Shown here in pieces: positions 1-8,414 of a stretch of 64,000 nucleotides of DNA; positions within the stretch are counted from its first letter, which is position 1, and every line of letters begins with the position of its first letter. Both the position numbers and the translations under genes were made by a program. The stretch comes from Janthinobacterium agaricidamnosum (lineage in GTDB: Bacteria; Pseudomonadota; Gammaproteobacteria; Burkholderiales; Burkholderiaceae_D), in assembly GCF_003667705.1 (NCBI RefSeq), contig NZ_CP033019.1, positions 992,001 to 1,056,000 of the forward strand. The letters run 5' to 3'. Below the pieces are notes generated by a model, which made no database searches, had not been told where the DNA came from, and was given only the letters and a program-made list of their open reading frames with translations.

Positions 1-128
1 GCGCTGGCTGCCTGAGTCTACTCCGCCGTAGTTCCAAAGAGGGATTGCCAATCTGCCATGGTTGACATAAGCTTGCCGGCGGCACGCCCCGTGCCAGGCC
101 GGCGAGCCGTTCGCCATGAAAGTCCCTC

Positions 129-683
129 ATGCACAAGTTGGCAAGCGCAATACTGTTCGGCTGTTCCCTGTTTTCGGCAGGCATGGCGCTGGCGCAGACC
201 GCGCCCGCCGCACCGCCTGCGCCGCCCCACGTGGGCCGCCACGCCGCCACGCACGAGGATCTCCGCGCCATCGAGCAAGTCGTCGCCGACTTCCAGGCGG
301 CCCTGATCGCCAAGGATGTCAGGCTGCTGTCGTCGCTGATGTTGCACACGAATATCCTGTTCGCCTCGCCGGCCGACGATGCTTTCATCAAGAACATGCG
401 CGACACGACGGACGTCCACTTCGACGGCGTCGGGGCGGGTGGCTACGCCGCTTTCGCCAACTTCATCAAGCGCGAACCGCAGCGCACGGAAGAAAAATTC
501 TACAACGTCAAGATCACCCAGGACCGCCATGTGGCGTGGGTCAACTTCGACTACGAATTCCTCGTCGGCGGCAAATTGTCGAACTATGGCGCGGAAGCGT
601 GGCAGATGGTCAAGCGCGACGGCGACTGGAAAATCCTCAGCGTCGTCTGGTCCATGCATCCCGCCGCCGAGGCAGGAAAATAG
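129..683 (+). CDS. Exported SnoaL/NTF2-like (DUF4440-type) protein
   Basis: 184 residues. The first ~22 residues form a Sec signal peptide (basic start, hydrophobic stretch, Ala-X-Ala end at ALAQ), so the product is probably periplasmic. The rest has the size and pattern of a SnoaL/NTF2 cone fold: an early helix with IEQVVADFQAALIAKD, then strands ending in a Trp-rich DGDWKILSVVWSMHP typical of DUF4440 proteins. The family binds small hydrophobic ligands or acts as ketosteroid-isomerase-like enzymes; no substrate can be inferred here. It stands alone, with no operon partner. Confidence 0.7.
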   Translation: MHKLASAILFGCSLFSAGMALAQTAPAAPPAPPHVGRHAATHEDLRAIEQVVADFQAALIAKDVRLLSSLMLHTNILFASPADDAFIKNMRDTTDVHFDGVGAGGYAAFANFIKREPQRTEEKFYNVKITQDRHVAWVNFDYEFLVGGKLSNYGAEAWQMVKRDGDWKILSVVWSMHPAAEAGK

Positions 684-700
684 CCGCCCGCCATGCCGCG

Positions 701-1000
701 TCAGTCGCGCGGCAGCGCGCGGATTTCCACCGTGCCCCCTGCGTTCAGTACGGGGTTTCCGATCAACAATTTTTTTGCATCGTCTATACTTTCAGCTTGC
801 ACACGTAGATAGCCTGACAAGTGTGGCGTGACCGCTCTGGCCTGGCCTGAGCGGTGCACGCAGATGCCGGGCCCGATGGAGCTGCCACCGCAGAAGCGGC
901 CACTGGCCCTGAGCATGGCAAAGTAGTCTTCCCAGGCGGACGTGGCGACGTCCATCGGTGTTTCCGTGTCGTCATGCATGAAGATGATGTAGTCATTCAT
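701..1000 (-). CDS. YciI-like (YCII/DGPF domain) protein
   Basis: 99 residues. The N-terminus MNDYIIFMHDDTE, the central GRFCGGSSIGPG and the C-terminal region (residues ~75-95) match the small alpha-beta YciI/YCII-related fold, whose members are dimeric and often sit beside sigma factors or monooxygenase genes. No catalytic role is certain for the family. The gene is convergent with the exported SnoaL-like gene, and an alternative-frame ORF on the same strand is rejected because it lacks family similarity. Confidence 0.75.
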   Translation of the reverse strand: MNDYIIFMHDDTETPMDVATSAWEDYFAMLRASGRFCGGSSIGPGICVHRSGQARAVTPHLSGYLRVQAESIDDAKKLLIGNPVLNAGGTVEIRALPRD

Positions 1001-1137
1001 CCTTTTTCTCCTGTGCCGCGTGATAAAAAGAGAGCTGAATTGAGTATCCTGAGCAATCGCGAGCGCATGGTTTTACCCTCACCGCGTCAGTCCGTAGAGA
1101 CAAGCTGTCCGGCCATGTCATTTTTGGAGCGCACATC

Positions 1138-1392
1138 GTGCCGATAAAGTATGTTGATTTTTATGAGGTGAATTACACGGCAGAGCGCTTGCGGGGCTGC
1201 AAGCTATGGGGCGCGTACGTCGCCATCTATGCCCCTTCGCCCAACCCCATGCACCGGGTGAACCTGGTGAAAAAGCGCCGGGTGTCGGCCGACCATCAGT
1301 TTACAACGGAAGCCGATGCCATGGCGGAAGCGGGCGAGGCGGCCGTCAAACTGGTCGAGCGGCGCCAGCGCCGCTATGTCTTCCACCCCTGA
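1138..1392 (+). CDS. Conserved hypothetical protein, 84 aa
   Basis: Starts with GTG, chosen because a GGAG motif lies 8 nt upstream. The 84-residue product is basic, with many Arg and Lys, and has no signal peptide or membrane segment. I do not recognise a family. It ends with an Arg-rich ERRQRRYVFHP tail and overlaps the 3' end of the oppositely oriented Trp-rich gene by about 20 nt. Confidence 0.5.
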   Translation: MPIKYVDFYEVNYTAERLRGCKLWGAYVAIYAPSPNPMHRVNLVKKRRVSADHQFTTEADAMAEAGEAAVKLVERRQRRYVFHP

Positions 1393-1613
1393 TGCCACTG
1401 CGCGGTATCCTGCAGCGCGCGCCAGGGCAGGATGTGCACGCGGCCCGAATGCACGGCTTCCAGTTCCACGTGCGTGGCCGGTTCATCCGGCGTGGCCGGG
1501 GCGCACAGCTTGATGACGAGAAAATGTTTTTCCTTGTTGACGGGCGTGACGGCGGTCCATTTGCTGTTGAGTAACTTGTTCGGGCGCAAGTTATTGCGAT
1601 TGACAAGGTGCAT
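1374..1613 (-). CDS. TIGR02450-type Trp-rich small protein
   Basis: 79 residues. The sequence NKLLNSKWTAVTPVNKEKHF followed by a V-x-L-x-AVHS segment and a closing LQDTAQWHQGWK is the hallmark of the short tryptophan-rich conserved family TIGR02450 (DUF2389). Its function is unknown; members are cytosolic and widespread in proteobacteria and cyanobacteria. It is divergent from the nicotinamidase-like gene with about 70 nt between the two starts. Confidence 0.75.
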   Translation of the reverse strand: MHLVNRNNLRPNKLLNSKWTAVTPVNKEKHFLVIKLCAPATPDEPATHVELEAVHSGRVHILPWRALQDTAQWHQGWKT

Positions 1614-1685
1614 GGCGGTCTCCGGATTGGCGTGATGGCGATGTTGCCATTATCATGCAACTTCCTGCCACGCACGAGGACCGCC

Positions 1686-2549
1686 ATGAAACGCCAGCTG
1701 CACTTGCTCGTCATCGACCCGCAAAACGATTTTTGCGACTTGCCCGCTACCTGGCTGCCGCCCGATGCGGCACCGGCCTTGGCCGTGCCCGGCGCCCACG
1801 CCGACATGCTGCGCGTAGCGCAGCTGATCCGCGAAGGGGGCGGCGGCTTGACGCAGATCAGCGTAACGCTTGACGCCCACCACCGCTACGACATCGCCCA
1901 CCCCGCCTTCTGGCGCACGGGCGATGGCGGCGCCGTGCCGCCGTTTACGCAGATCAGCGCCCAGCAAGTGCGCGACCGCCTGTTCTTGCCCGCCGCCAGC
2001 GGCGCCTTGCCGCGCGCGCTGGCTTACCTCGATGCCTTGCAGCAGGCGGGACGCTACCAGCTGATGGTGTGGCCCGTGCACTGCGAGATCGGCAGCTGGG
2101 GCCAGAATATCCACGCGGCCGCGCGCGCCGCCTACAACGCCTGGGAAGTGGCCAACTTGCAAGTGGTGGCCAAGCTGAGCAAGGGTTCCAATCCGTGGAC
2201 CGAGCATTACTCGGCCGTCATGGCGGAAGTGCCCGATGCGCAGGATGCAGCCACCCAGCTCAACCGTGCATTCCTCGACACCTTGCTGCCGGCGCAGCAA
2301 CTCTACATCTGCGGCGAAGCGGGCAGCCATTGTGTCAAAGCCAGCACCGAGCACATCGCCGATTACCTGGAAGCGCAGCAAGGCAAGGGGGCCCTGTCGC
2401 GCCTGGTCTTGCTGACGGACTGCATGAGCCCCGTCACGGGCTTTGCCGCGCAGCAGCGCGACTTCCTTGCCGCCATGCATGAGCGCGGCGCGCGGCTGGC
2501 CACATCCACCGAGGTCGTGCCTGAATTGCTGGCCAACGCAGGCGATTGA
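1686..2549 (+). CDS. Nicotinamidase-like cysteine hydrolase
   Basis: Isochorismatase-fold hydrolase, likely nicotinamide to nicotinate (NAD salvage). The start at [16 protein letters not shown] is preferred over an upstream in-frame ATG because the fold begins there. Visible catalytic features: Asp11 (DPQNDF), a Lys around residue 163-166 in [11 protein letters not shown], and the nucleophile Cys216 in [13 protein letters not shown]. Metal site: D63-x-H65 and H72; WPVHC at 129-133 matches the WP-x-HC motif of nicotinamidases. At 287 aa it is longer than the usual ~200-220 aa. The downstream pncB uses nicotinate, which supports the assignment; related amidases of the same fold remain possible. 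Confidence 0.8.
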   Translation: MKRQLHLLVIDPQNDFCDLPATWLPPDAAPALAVPGAHADMLRVAQLIREGGGGLTQISVTLDAHHRYDIAHPAFWRTGDGGAVPPFTQISAQQVRDRLFLPAASGALPRALAYLDALQQAGRYQLMVWPVHCEIGSWGQNIHAAARAAYNAWEVANLQVVAKLSKGSNPWTEHYSAVMAEVPDAQDAATQLNRAFLDTLLPAQQLYICGEAGSHCVKASTEHIADYLEAQQGKGALSRLVLLTDCMSPVTGFAAQQRDFLAAMHERGARLATSTEVVPELLANAGD

Positions 2550-2628
2550 TGCTTTCCTGCAAGCGAACCCTGCTGAAATGCTTGCGGTGGCGTACTATTC
2601 TGGCTTCAGGAAGTTGGAGAAAACACAC

Positions 2629-3819
2629 ATGACCCCGATAGTGCGCAGTTTGCTGGAAACCGATCTGTATAAATTTACAATGTGGCAAGCCTTGCTGCAC
2701 GGTCATCCGAATACCCATACCGAATACGAATTTGTCTGCCGCAACGCCACTGCCTTTCCCCTGGCCGAACTGAAGGGCGAGCTGGAAGAACAGCTCGACC
2801 ACCTGTGTTCGATGTCGTTTGCCGACGACGAGCTGGCCTATTTGCGCACCTTGCGTTTCATGAAGAGCGATTTCGTCGATTTTTTGACGGTGTTCCGCTT
2901 CCAGAGAAAATTCATCGACGTCAGCACGGACGGCGACACCCTGATCGTGCATGCGGCCGGGCCGCAGGTGCACGTGATGGGTTTCGAGATTTTCGTACTG
3001 TACATCATCAACGAACTGTATTTCCGCCGCTTCGACCTCGATGCGGCCATGCGCGAAGGGCGCCACCGCCTGGGCTTGAAAGTGGCGGCCGTCAAGGAAT
3101 TCGGCAAGCTGCCGCGGCGCAAGCATCCGTTTGAATTTTCCGATTTCGGCGTGCGCCGGCGTTTTTCCGGTGCCTGGCATGACGAGGTGGTGCAACGGCT
3201 GGCGCGCGAAGTGCCCGAATACTTCAAGGGCACGTCGAATGTCTACCTGGCGAAAAAGCTCGGCATCGTGCCGATCGGCACCATGGCGCATGAATACATG
3301 CAGTCGTTCCAGTCCTTCGGCGTGCGCCTGCGCGACTTTCAAAAGGCGGCCTTGGAAGACTGGGTGCAGGAATACCGCGGCGACCTGGGCATCGCCCTGA
3401 CGGACGTGGTCGGCATGGATGCCTTTTTGGCCGACTTCGACCTGTATTTCGCCAAGCTGTTCGACGGCTTGCGCCACGATTCGGGCGACCCCGTCGAGTG
3501 GGGCGAGAAGGCGCTGGCCCACTATGCGGCCCTGCGCATCGACGCCAACACCAAGCGCCTCGTGTTTTCCGACGGCCTGGACCTGGACAAGGCGTTTGCC
3601 CTGTACCAGCACTTCGCCGACCGCATCATGACGGGCTTTGGCATCGGCACCAATCTCACCAACGACGTCGGTTTGACGCCGCTCAACATCGTCATGAAAC
3701 TGGTGCGCTGCAATGGCCAGTCCGTGGCGAAATTGTCGGATTCACCGGGCAAGACCCTGTGCAAGGATGAAACCTTCCTCGCGTATCTGCGGCAGGTGTT
3801 CCATCATCCTGCCGTCTAA
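2629..3819 (+). CDS. pncB: Nicotinate phosphoribosyltransferase
   Basis: Converts nicotinate, PRPP and ATP to nicotinate mononucleotide in the Preiss-Handler branch of NAD synthesis. The 396-residue length is normal for the family. The start [20 protein letters not shown] carries the conserved N-terminal motif, the autophosphorylated histidine is His221 in [10 protein letters not shown], and the LRHDSGDP and [11 protein letters not shown] motifs are present. It lies 79 nt after the nicotinamidase-like gene, so both steps from nicotinamide to NaMN sit together. The upstream in-frame extension is rejected as a shadow of the preceding gene. Confidence 0.95.
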   Translation: MTPIVRSLLETDLYKFTMWQALLHGHPNTHTEYEFVCRNATAFPLAELKGELEEQLDHLCSMSFADDELAYLRTLRFMKSDFVDFLTVFRFQRKFIDVSTDGDTLIVHAAGPQVHVMGFEIFVLYIINELYFRRFDLDAAMREGRHRLGLKVAAVKEFGKLPRRKHPFEFSDFGVRRRFSGAWHDEVVQRLAREVPEYFKGTSNVYLAKKLGIVPIGTMAHEYMQSFQSFGVRLRDFQKAALEDWVQEYRGDLGIALTDVVGMDAFLADFDLYFAKLFDGLRHDSGDPVEWGEKALAHYAALRIDANTKRLVFSDGLDLDKAFALYQHFADRIMTGFGIGTNLTNDVGLTPLNIVMKLVRCNGQSVAKLSDSPGKTLCKDETFLAYLRQVFHHPAV

Positions 3820-3845
3820 GCTGCGCCCAGCCGCCTATGCGTGGC

Positions 3846-3899
3846 GTAGGTCGGATTAGCGGGGCCGCCGAGGCGTGGCAAAGCCGCGCGTAATCGAAC
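3846..3899. repeat. Degenerate GTAGGTCGGATTAGC...GCGTAATC-GAC intergenic repeat
   Basis: An imperfect copy of a dispersed palindromic repeat: the left arm GTAGGTCGGATTAGC and the right arm GCGTAATCGAAC are separated by a GC-rich centre. Better copies of a related element lie at 20488-20577 and 26515-26785. Confidence 0.5.
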
Positions 3900-3902
3900 A
3901 AT

Positions 3903-3938
3903 TGCGCGGACAACTGCGCGGACAACTGCGCGGCCAAG
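3903..3938. repeat. 12-bp tandem repeat
   Basis: Three head-to-tail units of TGCGCGGACAAC, the last diverged to TGCGCGGCCAAG. Related CCGCCGACAA and TCGCCGACAA segments follow to about 3962. It lies in the 181-nt gap between pncB and the monooxygenase gene; I see no gene in that gap. Confidence 0.6.
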
Positions 3939-4000
3939 TCCGCCGACAAACTCGCCGACAAGCTGGGCGGGCAGACGGCGTGCCGTGTGCAACCCCCGGC

Positions 4001-4300
4001 TTAAAACCCCGTCACCACCGTGTTCATGTGCTCGACCTGGGGCGGGGCGGCAAAGAATTCGCCCACCAGGCCGCGCCAGGCCTGGAAGTCGTCGCTGCCG
4101 CGGAAATGCACGGTATGGTCTTCCAGGGTCGTCCAGCCGACCACCAGGCGGTAGGCGTCGCCGTTTTCGATCGAGCGCTCCAGGCGCATCGATTCGCAGC
4201 CGCGCGCGCGCTGGAACAGGGGGACGGCTTTCGCTACAGCCGCTTCGAAGGCTTCATGCGTGGCCGATTTGATCTGGATGTGGGCAATTTCAAAAATCAT
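4001..4300 (-). CDS. Antibiotic-biosynthesis-monooxygenase (ABM) domain protein
   Basis: 99 residues from the internal ATG (MIFEIAHIQIKS), chosen because ABM proteins start directly with this strand; the 14-residue upstream extension is unlikely. Pattern: an N-terminal strand, helix FEAAVAKAVPLFQRARG, C-E-S-M-x-L-x-RSIE, then YRLVVGWTTLEDHTVHFRGS, the typical dimeric ferredoxin-like ABM fold. Members are small quinol monooxygenases or methylglyoxal/quinone detoxifiers. No substrate is indicated by the neighbours. Confidence 0.8.
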   Translation of the reverse strand: MIFEIAHIQIKSATHEAFEAAVAKAVPLFQRARGCESMRLERSIENGDAYRLVVGWTTLEDHTVHFRGSDDFQAWRGLVGEFFAAPPQVEHMNTVVTGF

Positions 4301-4366
4301 GGCAATTTCCGCTATGGAATGAAGGAACGGTGATCTTGCCATAATTTCGCCGTGCAGGGGAGGGCG

Positions 4367-4801
4367 TCAGCCCGCCAGCGCCGGTGTGCCTGCATCGGCG
4401 CGCCGGCTGCCCGCGTGGCTGGCCGTGCGCTGTTCGATGTCGCAGCCATTGCATGCCTGCACGATGGCGTGCGCGCGTTCCTGCTCCTGCGGATCGCGGA
4501 CGGCGACAATGAGGCGCACCATGCCGCGAAACGCCGTCTTGCCGTAGTTACGCCGGTACATATGGTTGTCGCCGCCGAACAGGGCGTTGATCGCGCGTTC
4601 CAGCCGGCTGGTCATGGTGTCGCGGTTGCCGACCGTAAAATTGCCCTGCACGGGGCCGGCCTCGTCGTCGCCCGCGTCCAGTTGCACGGCGTGAGGAGGA
4701 AAGCCTTCGGCCAGCAAGCGGATGCGGGCGCGCTCCGCATCGGGGAAATGGTCGAAGATACGTATCAGCGTGCTGTCGCCGCTGTTTGTGCTGCTGTCCA
4801 T
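4367..4801 (-). CDS. Conserved hypothetical protein, 144 aa
   Basis: The ATG at residue M in MDSSTNSGD is preferred over a TTG five codons earlier because GAAAGG lies just upstream. The N-terminal half (STLIRIFDHFPDAERARIRL, then EGFPPHAV) resembles the short alpha-beta segment of general-stress GSP17M/YflT-like proteins, in which a residue pair is modulated by helix A; this is a weak likeness. The C-terminal part has CNGCDIEQRTASH, and the tail is low complexity (Ala/Gly/Arg). Function unknown; probably cytosolic. Confidence 0.6.
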   Translation of the reverse strand: MDSSTNSGDSTLIRIFDHFPDAERARIRLLAEGFPPHAVQLDAGDDEAGPVQGNFTVGNRDTMTSRLERAINALFGGDNHMYRRNYGKTAFRGMVRLIVAVRDPQEQERAHAIVQACNGCDIEQRTASHAGSRRADAGTPALAG

Positions 4802-4972
4802 GGCCCGGCCTTTCAAGGAGGTGTACCTGATTTGACCGGCGAGCCTGTAAAAAATTCTGCCTCAGCCTGTAAAATCCTCGATCAAGGCGCAAAAGTTTGA
4901 TAAATATCCAGTATGGCTACCAAGTCGCGCTAAGATACGTCTTGCGGAATCAATCTTTCATAGGAGAACTAA

Positions 4973-5554
4973 ATGGCAGCGAAGAAAATTCTGTTTTTGA
5001 CCGGCGATTTTGCAGAAGATTATGAAACGATGGTGCCGTTCCAGGCCCTGCTGATGCTCGGCCATGCCGTGCACGCCGTCTGTCCCGGCAAGAAGAGCGG
5101 CGAGACGATCAAGACGGCCATCCACGATTTCGAGGGCGACCAGACCTACACGGAAAAACCGGGCCACCTGTTCACCTTGAACGCCAGCTTCGACGAGATC
5201 GACCCGGCCCACTACGACGCCGTGATGATCGCCGGCGGCCGCGCGCCCGAATATCTGCGCCTGAACGAGAAAGTCATCGCCGCCGTGCGCCATTTTGCCG
5301 AGGCGGGCAAGCCCGTCGCGGCCGTCTGCCACGGCGCGCAATTGCTGGCCGCCGCCGACGTCATCCGCGGCAAGCGCATTTCCGCCTATCCCGCCTGCGC
5401 GCCGGAAGTGACACTGGCGGGCGGTACGTATGCCGACATCGCCGTCACGGACGCCGTCACCGATGGCCAGTTCGTCACGGCGCCCGCCTGGCCCGCGCAT
5501 CCGGCCTGGCTGGCGCAGTTCGTCAAGCTGCTCGGTACCGAGATCCATTTGTAA
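4973..5554 (+). CDS. DJ-1/PfpI family protein
   Basis: 193 residues with the DJ-1/PfpI class I glutamine-amidotransferase-like fold. Nucleophile elbow at [10 protein letters not shown] gives Cys119-His120; Glu15 in DFAEDYE is the conserved acid that hydrogen-bonds the cysteine. The family includes glyoxalase III/deglycase-like enzymes and stress chaperones; the exact activity cannot be read. It is preceded by AGGAGAACTAA, a good ribosome-binding site, and ends 64 nt before the sensor kinase gene, so it may share its transcript. Confidence 0.9.
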   Translation: MAAKKILFLTGDFAEDYETMVPFQALLMLGHAVHAVCPGKKSGETIKTAIHDFEGDQTYTEKPGHLFTLNASFDEIDPAHYDAVMIAGGRAPEYLRLNEKVIAAVRHFAEAGKPVAAVCHGAQLLAAADVIRGKRISAYPACAPEVTLAGGTYADIAVTDAVTDGQFVTAPAWPAHPAWLAQFVKLLGTEIHL

Positions 5555-5618
5555 CCTTCACCAGTCCGGCAGGCCGCAGCGCTTGCCGGGCGCACCACTT
5601 TTCAGATTCGAGTTTTTC

Positions 5619-6851
5619 ATGCATGCGCCGCGCAGTCAACCTTCCCGCAAACAACTTCCAGCGTCGCGCTGGCGCCAGCGCCGCCTGGCGCAAGCCGCAT
5701 CGGGCCTGAGCGCCGCGCAGGAGCGCCAGCTGGCCACCCTGCATGACATTTCCACCTTGCTGGCGGGACAGCACGCCATCGATGCGCTGTGCCGCGGCTT
5801 CCTGCGCCACGTGATGCAGTTCGCGCAAGCCGAAGGCGGTACCGTGCGCATCCTCGATCCGCAGCACGATACCGTGCATATCATCGTGCACGAAGGCATT
5901 TCCGACGCGATGGTGGAAGAGGAACATTGCATCCGCAACAACGATTGCCTGTGTGGCGCAGCCGTGGCGCAGGGCGTGATCCAGATCCGCGATTTCCGCC
6001 AGGTCGAAGCGCTGCAGCGCTACCGTTGCCAGGACGAAGGCTTTATCGCCATCGCCGTCTTTCCCATCCTCGCGCGCGACCAGGTGGTGGGCAGCTTTTC
6101 GCTGCACTTTGCGCAGCCACAAGCCGTGCAGGCGCAGCAGCAGGGCTGGCTGGAGACGCTGGGCCAGAGCCTGGGCATCGCCATCGAAAACCAGCGCCTG
6201 ATCGCGCGCGAAAAGGAATTTGCCGTGGCGCGCGAACGCAGCCTGCTGGCCGAGGGCTTGCATGACAGTATCGCGCAAAGCCTGAACTTCATCAGCCTGC
6301 AAGTGCAGATGCTCGACGATTCCGTGCGCCGGGGCCAGCTCGACGAGGCGGCCGAAGTGTTGCCGCTGATGCGCATGGGCGTCGAACAAAGCTACCAGGA
6401 CGTGCGTGAATTGCTCGTCAATTTCCGCACGCGCTGGCATGGCAGCGACCTCGAAAGCAAACTCAGCGAAGTGCTGGCCAAGTTCGAGCTGCAGACGGGT
6501 GTCGCCGGCACCCTGGAGATGAGCGGCAATGGCGCGCCGCTGGCGCCCGAGCAGCAGTTGCAGATCCTGTTCATCGTGCAGGAAGCGCTGTCGAATATCC
6601 GCAAGCACGCGCAGGCGAGCAATGTGGCGCTGCGCGTGGAAAACGGGCGCGATTTTGCGCTGCAGGTGCGCGACGATGGCGAAGGCTTTGCCGCCAACCT
6701 GCGCGACAAGAAAACGGAATTGCAGATCGGCTTGCGTATCATGCAGGAACGGGCCGAGCGGCTCGGTGCGCAATTTGCCATCGACAGCACGCCCGGCGGC
6801 GGCACGACGATCTCGCTGGCCTTGCCGGCGGCGCGGCGCCAGGCCGCGTAA
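5619..6851 (+). CDS. NarX-type soluble sensor histidine kinase with GAF domain
   Basis: 410 residues, start at MHAPRSQPSRKQ; the earlier in-frame ATG lies inside the DJ-1 gene. Domains: GAF ~45-190, then HisKA_3 with His215 in EGLHDSIAQS, then HATPase_c with N-box Asn326 and DDGEGF at 352-357. No membrane segment is seen, so it senses from the cytosol. The GAF holds a Cys cluster (Cys104, Cys110, Cys112: HCIRNNDCLCG) like that of NarX-family sensors, suggesting redox or metal sensing. The response regulator gene follows after 53 nt. Confidence 0.9.
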   Translation: MHAPRSQPSRKQLPASRWRQRRLAQAASGLSAAQERQLATLHDISTLLAGQHAIDALCRGFLRHVMQFAQAEGGTVRILDPQHDTVHIIVHEGISDAMVEEEHCIRNNDCLCGAAVAQGVIQIRDFRQVEALQRYRCQDEGFIAIAVFPILARDQVVGSFSLHFAQPQAVQAQQQGWLETLGQSLGIAIENQRLIAREKEFAVARERSLLAEGLHDSIAQSLNFISLQVQMLDDSVRRGQLDEAAEVLPLMRMGVEQSYQDVRELLVNFRTRWHGSDLESKLSEVLAKFELQTGVAGTLEMSGNGAPLAPEQQLQILFIVQEALSNIRKHAQASNVALRVENGRDFALQVRDDGEGFAANLRDKKTELQIGLRIMQERAERLGAQFAIDSTPGGGTTISLALPAARRQAA

Positions 6852-6904
6852 CAGATGATTCCGAATCTATTCCCGCTATTTATCAGGCTAAAGAAACAAA
6901 CATA

Positions 6905-7552
6905 GTGAACGCACCAATCAAAATCCTGCTGGTCGACGACCACACCTTGCTGCGCAGCGGCGTCAAGCTGCTGCTGCAGCGCAATCCTCAATTCCAGGTG
7001 GTGGGCGAGGCATCGAACGGGCTCGACGGCGTGCGCCTGACGGCCGAACTGCGGCCCGACGTGGTGCTGATGGACTTGAACATGCCCGGCGTAACAGGCG
7101 TCGAGGCGCTGCAGCTGATCTTGCAGGACATGCCGCAGATGGTCGTGCTGATGCTGACCGTGTCGGAAAACGCGGCCGACCTGGGCGCGGCCCTGCGCGC
7201 AGGCGCACGCGGCTACTTGCTGAAAAATATAGAAGCCGAGCAGCTGGGCCAGGCCATTTGCCGCGCCGCCGCCGGCGAATCCGTGATTGCCGACGCCATG
7301 ACGGCCAAGCTCGTGTCGCAGTTCCGCGCGGGGCAGAACGCGCCCCAGGCCGACTACGACAAATTGACGCCGCGCGAACGCGAAGCCATGGCCTGCCTGG
7401 CGCAAGGGCTGAGCAACAAGGAAATCGCGCGCCAGCTGGACGTGGCCGAAAGCACGGTGAAAATCCACGTGCAAAACATCCTCAAAAAGCTTAAGCTCAG
7501 CAGCCGCGTGCAGATCGCCGTGTATGCGGTCGAGCGCGAACTCGGTAAATAA
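6905..7552 (+). CDS. NarL/FixJ-type response regulator
   Basis: 215 residues, GTG start. Receiver domain ~5-120 with Asp11, Asp12 and phospho-acceptor Asp57 (VLMDLNMPG); Lys near 106 in YLLKNIE. LuxR-type helix-turn-helix ~150-205 beginning LTPREREAMACLAQGLSNKE. It is the evident partner of the upstream HisKA_3 kinase. A Crp/Fnr regulator gene follows, so the trio may form a redox or nitrogen-oxide response module; this last point is inferred from order only. Confidence 0.93.
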   Translation: MNAPIKILLVDDHTLLRSGVKLLLQRNPQFQVVGEASNGLDGVRLTAELRPDVVLMDLNMPGVTGVEALQLILQDMPQMVVLMLTVSENAADLGAALRAGARGYLLKNIEAEQLGQAICRAAAGESVIADAMTAKLVSQFRAGQNAPQADYDKLTPREREAMACLAQGLSNKEIARQLDVAESTVKIHVQNILKKLKLSSRVQIAVYAVERELGK

Positions 7553-7718
7553 AGATCAAGCAAAGCGCAAATACCGTGCCAAAAAGCCACAAGGAATGCG
7601 CGATTGTTTGATCTGCATGGCGTTCCGGCCTAGACAACCCTAGTTCCTTTGACGTATGGCCTTGACCGTGCCTGCGCATTACACTCTTAGTCATTCGCTA
7701 ATCTAATAAGAGAGTGTC

Positions 7719-8414
7719 ATGCATAAGGTCAACGTCGATGGCTTGCTATCGAGCCAGGCTCTGTTCCGCCATATTTCCCCTTCGCAATTAGAGCAATTGC
7801 GCCAGGATGTCGTGCGTGTCGAAGTGGAAAAAGGCAAAGTGTTGTTCCGCAAGGGCGAAGTGGCGGAAGGCGCCTACGTGGTGGTCTTCGGCCTCGTCAA
7901 GCTCAGCGTGTTTTCCATGGAAGGGACGGACAAGGTCCTGGAACTGATCCGTCCGGGTCAGAGCTTCGGCGAAGCCATGATTTTCCTCGATGAACCATAC
8001 CCGTTCTGCGCCGAAGCGCTCGAACATTGTCTGCTGCTGCGCATCCCGCCGCATGCGCTGCTGCGCCTGCTGGACCAGTCGCCCCGCATCGCGCGCCAGA
8101 TGATGAACAGCCTGTCGCATCACCTGATGGGCTTCATTCGCAACGTGGAACGCTGCTCCGTGCAGAACGCCACCCAGCGCGTGGTCGAGTATCTGTTGCA
8201 GGCATCGGACCAGCAGCGTTCGAACGAAGTCAAGCTGGACCTGAAGAAAAGCTTATTGGCATCGTTTTTGAACCTGGCGCCCGCCACCCTGTCGCGCGTG
8301 CTGCACCAGCTGACGGACTTGCACCTGATTAAAGTCAGCGGTTCGCTGATCCAGATCCAGCCCGATGCACTGAAGACGTATCGCCACGGTTCCGCCGCGG
8401 CCATGCTGAACTAA
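7719..8414 (+). CDS. Crp/Fnr family transcriptional regulator
   Basis: 231 residues. Cyclic-nucleotide-binding-like beta-barrel ~15-130 (EKGKVLFRKGEVAEGAYVVV, then FGEAMIF), dimer helix, and a Crp-type winged helix ~155-220 with DLKKSLLASFLNLAPATLSR as recognition segment. It lacks the N-terminal cysteine cluster of true Fnr, so an oxygen-sensing 4Fe-4S cluster is unlikely; a Dnr/Nnr-like heme-NO or small-molecule role is possible. The 166-nt upstream gap holds no gene. Its stop overlaps the convergent MFS gene by 4 nt. Confidence 0.9.
   Translation: MHKVNVDGLLSSQALFRHISPSQLEQLRQDVVRVEVEKGKVLFRKGEVAEGAYVVVFGLVKLSVFSMEGTDKVLELIRPGQSFGEAMIFLDEPYPFCAEALEHCLLLRIPPHALLRLLDQSPRIARQMMNSLSHHLMGFIRNVERCSVQNATQRVVEYLLQASDQQRSNEVKLDLKKSLLASFLNLAPATLSRVLHQLTDLHLIKVSGSLIQIQPDALKTYRHGSAAAMLN

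Noticed and set aside
1653..2480. Long minus-strand ORF opposite the nicotinamidase-like gene
   Set aside because: A shadow in high-GC DNA; no family pattern, while the plus strand shows full catalytic motifs.
2434..3612. 392-codon minus ORF opposite pncB
   Set aside because: Low-complexity His/Gln/Arg-rich shadow of a clear pncB gene.
7553..7718. FNR-type box upstream of the Crp/Fnr gene
   Set aside because: I looked for TTGAT-N4-ATCAA and found only half-sites (TTTGATCT), not a convincing palindrome.
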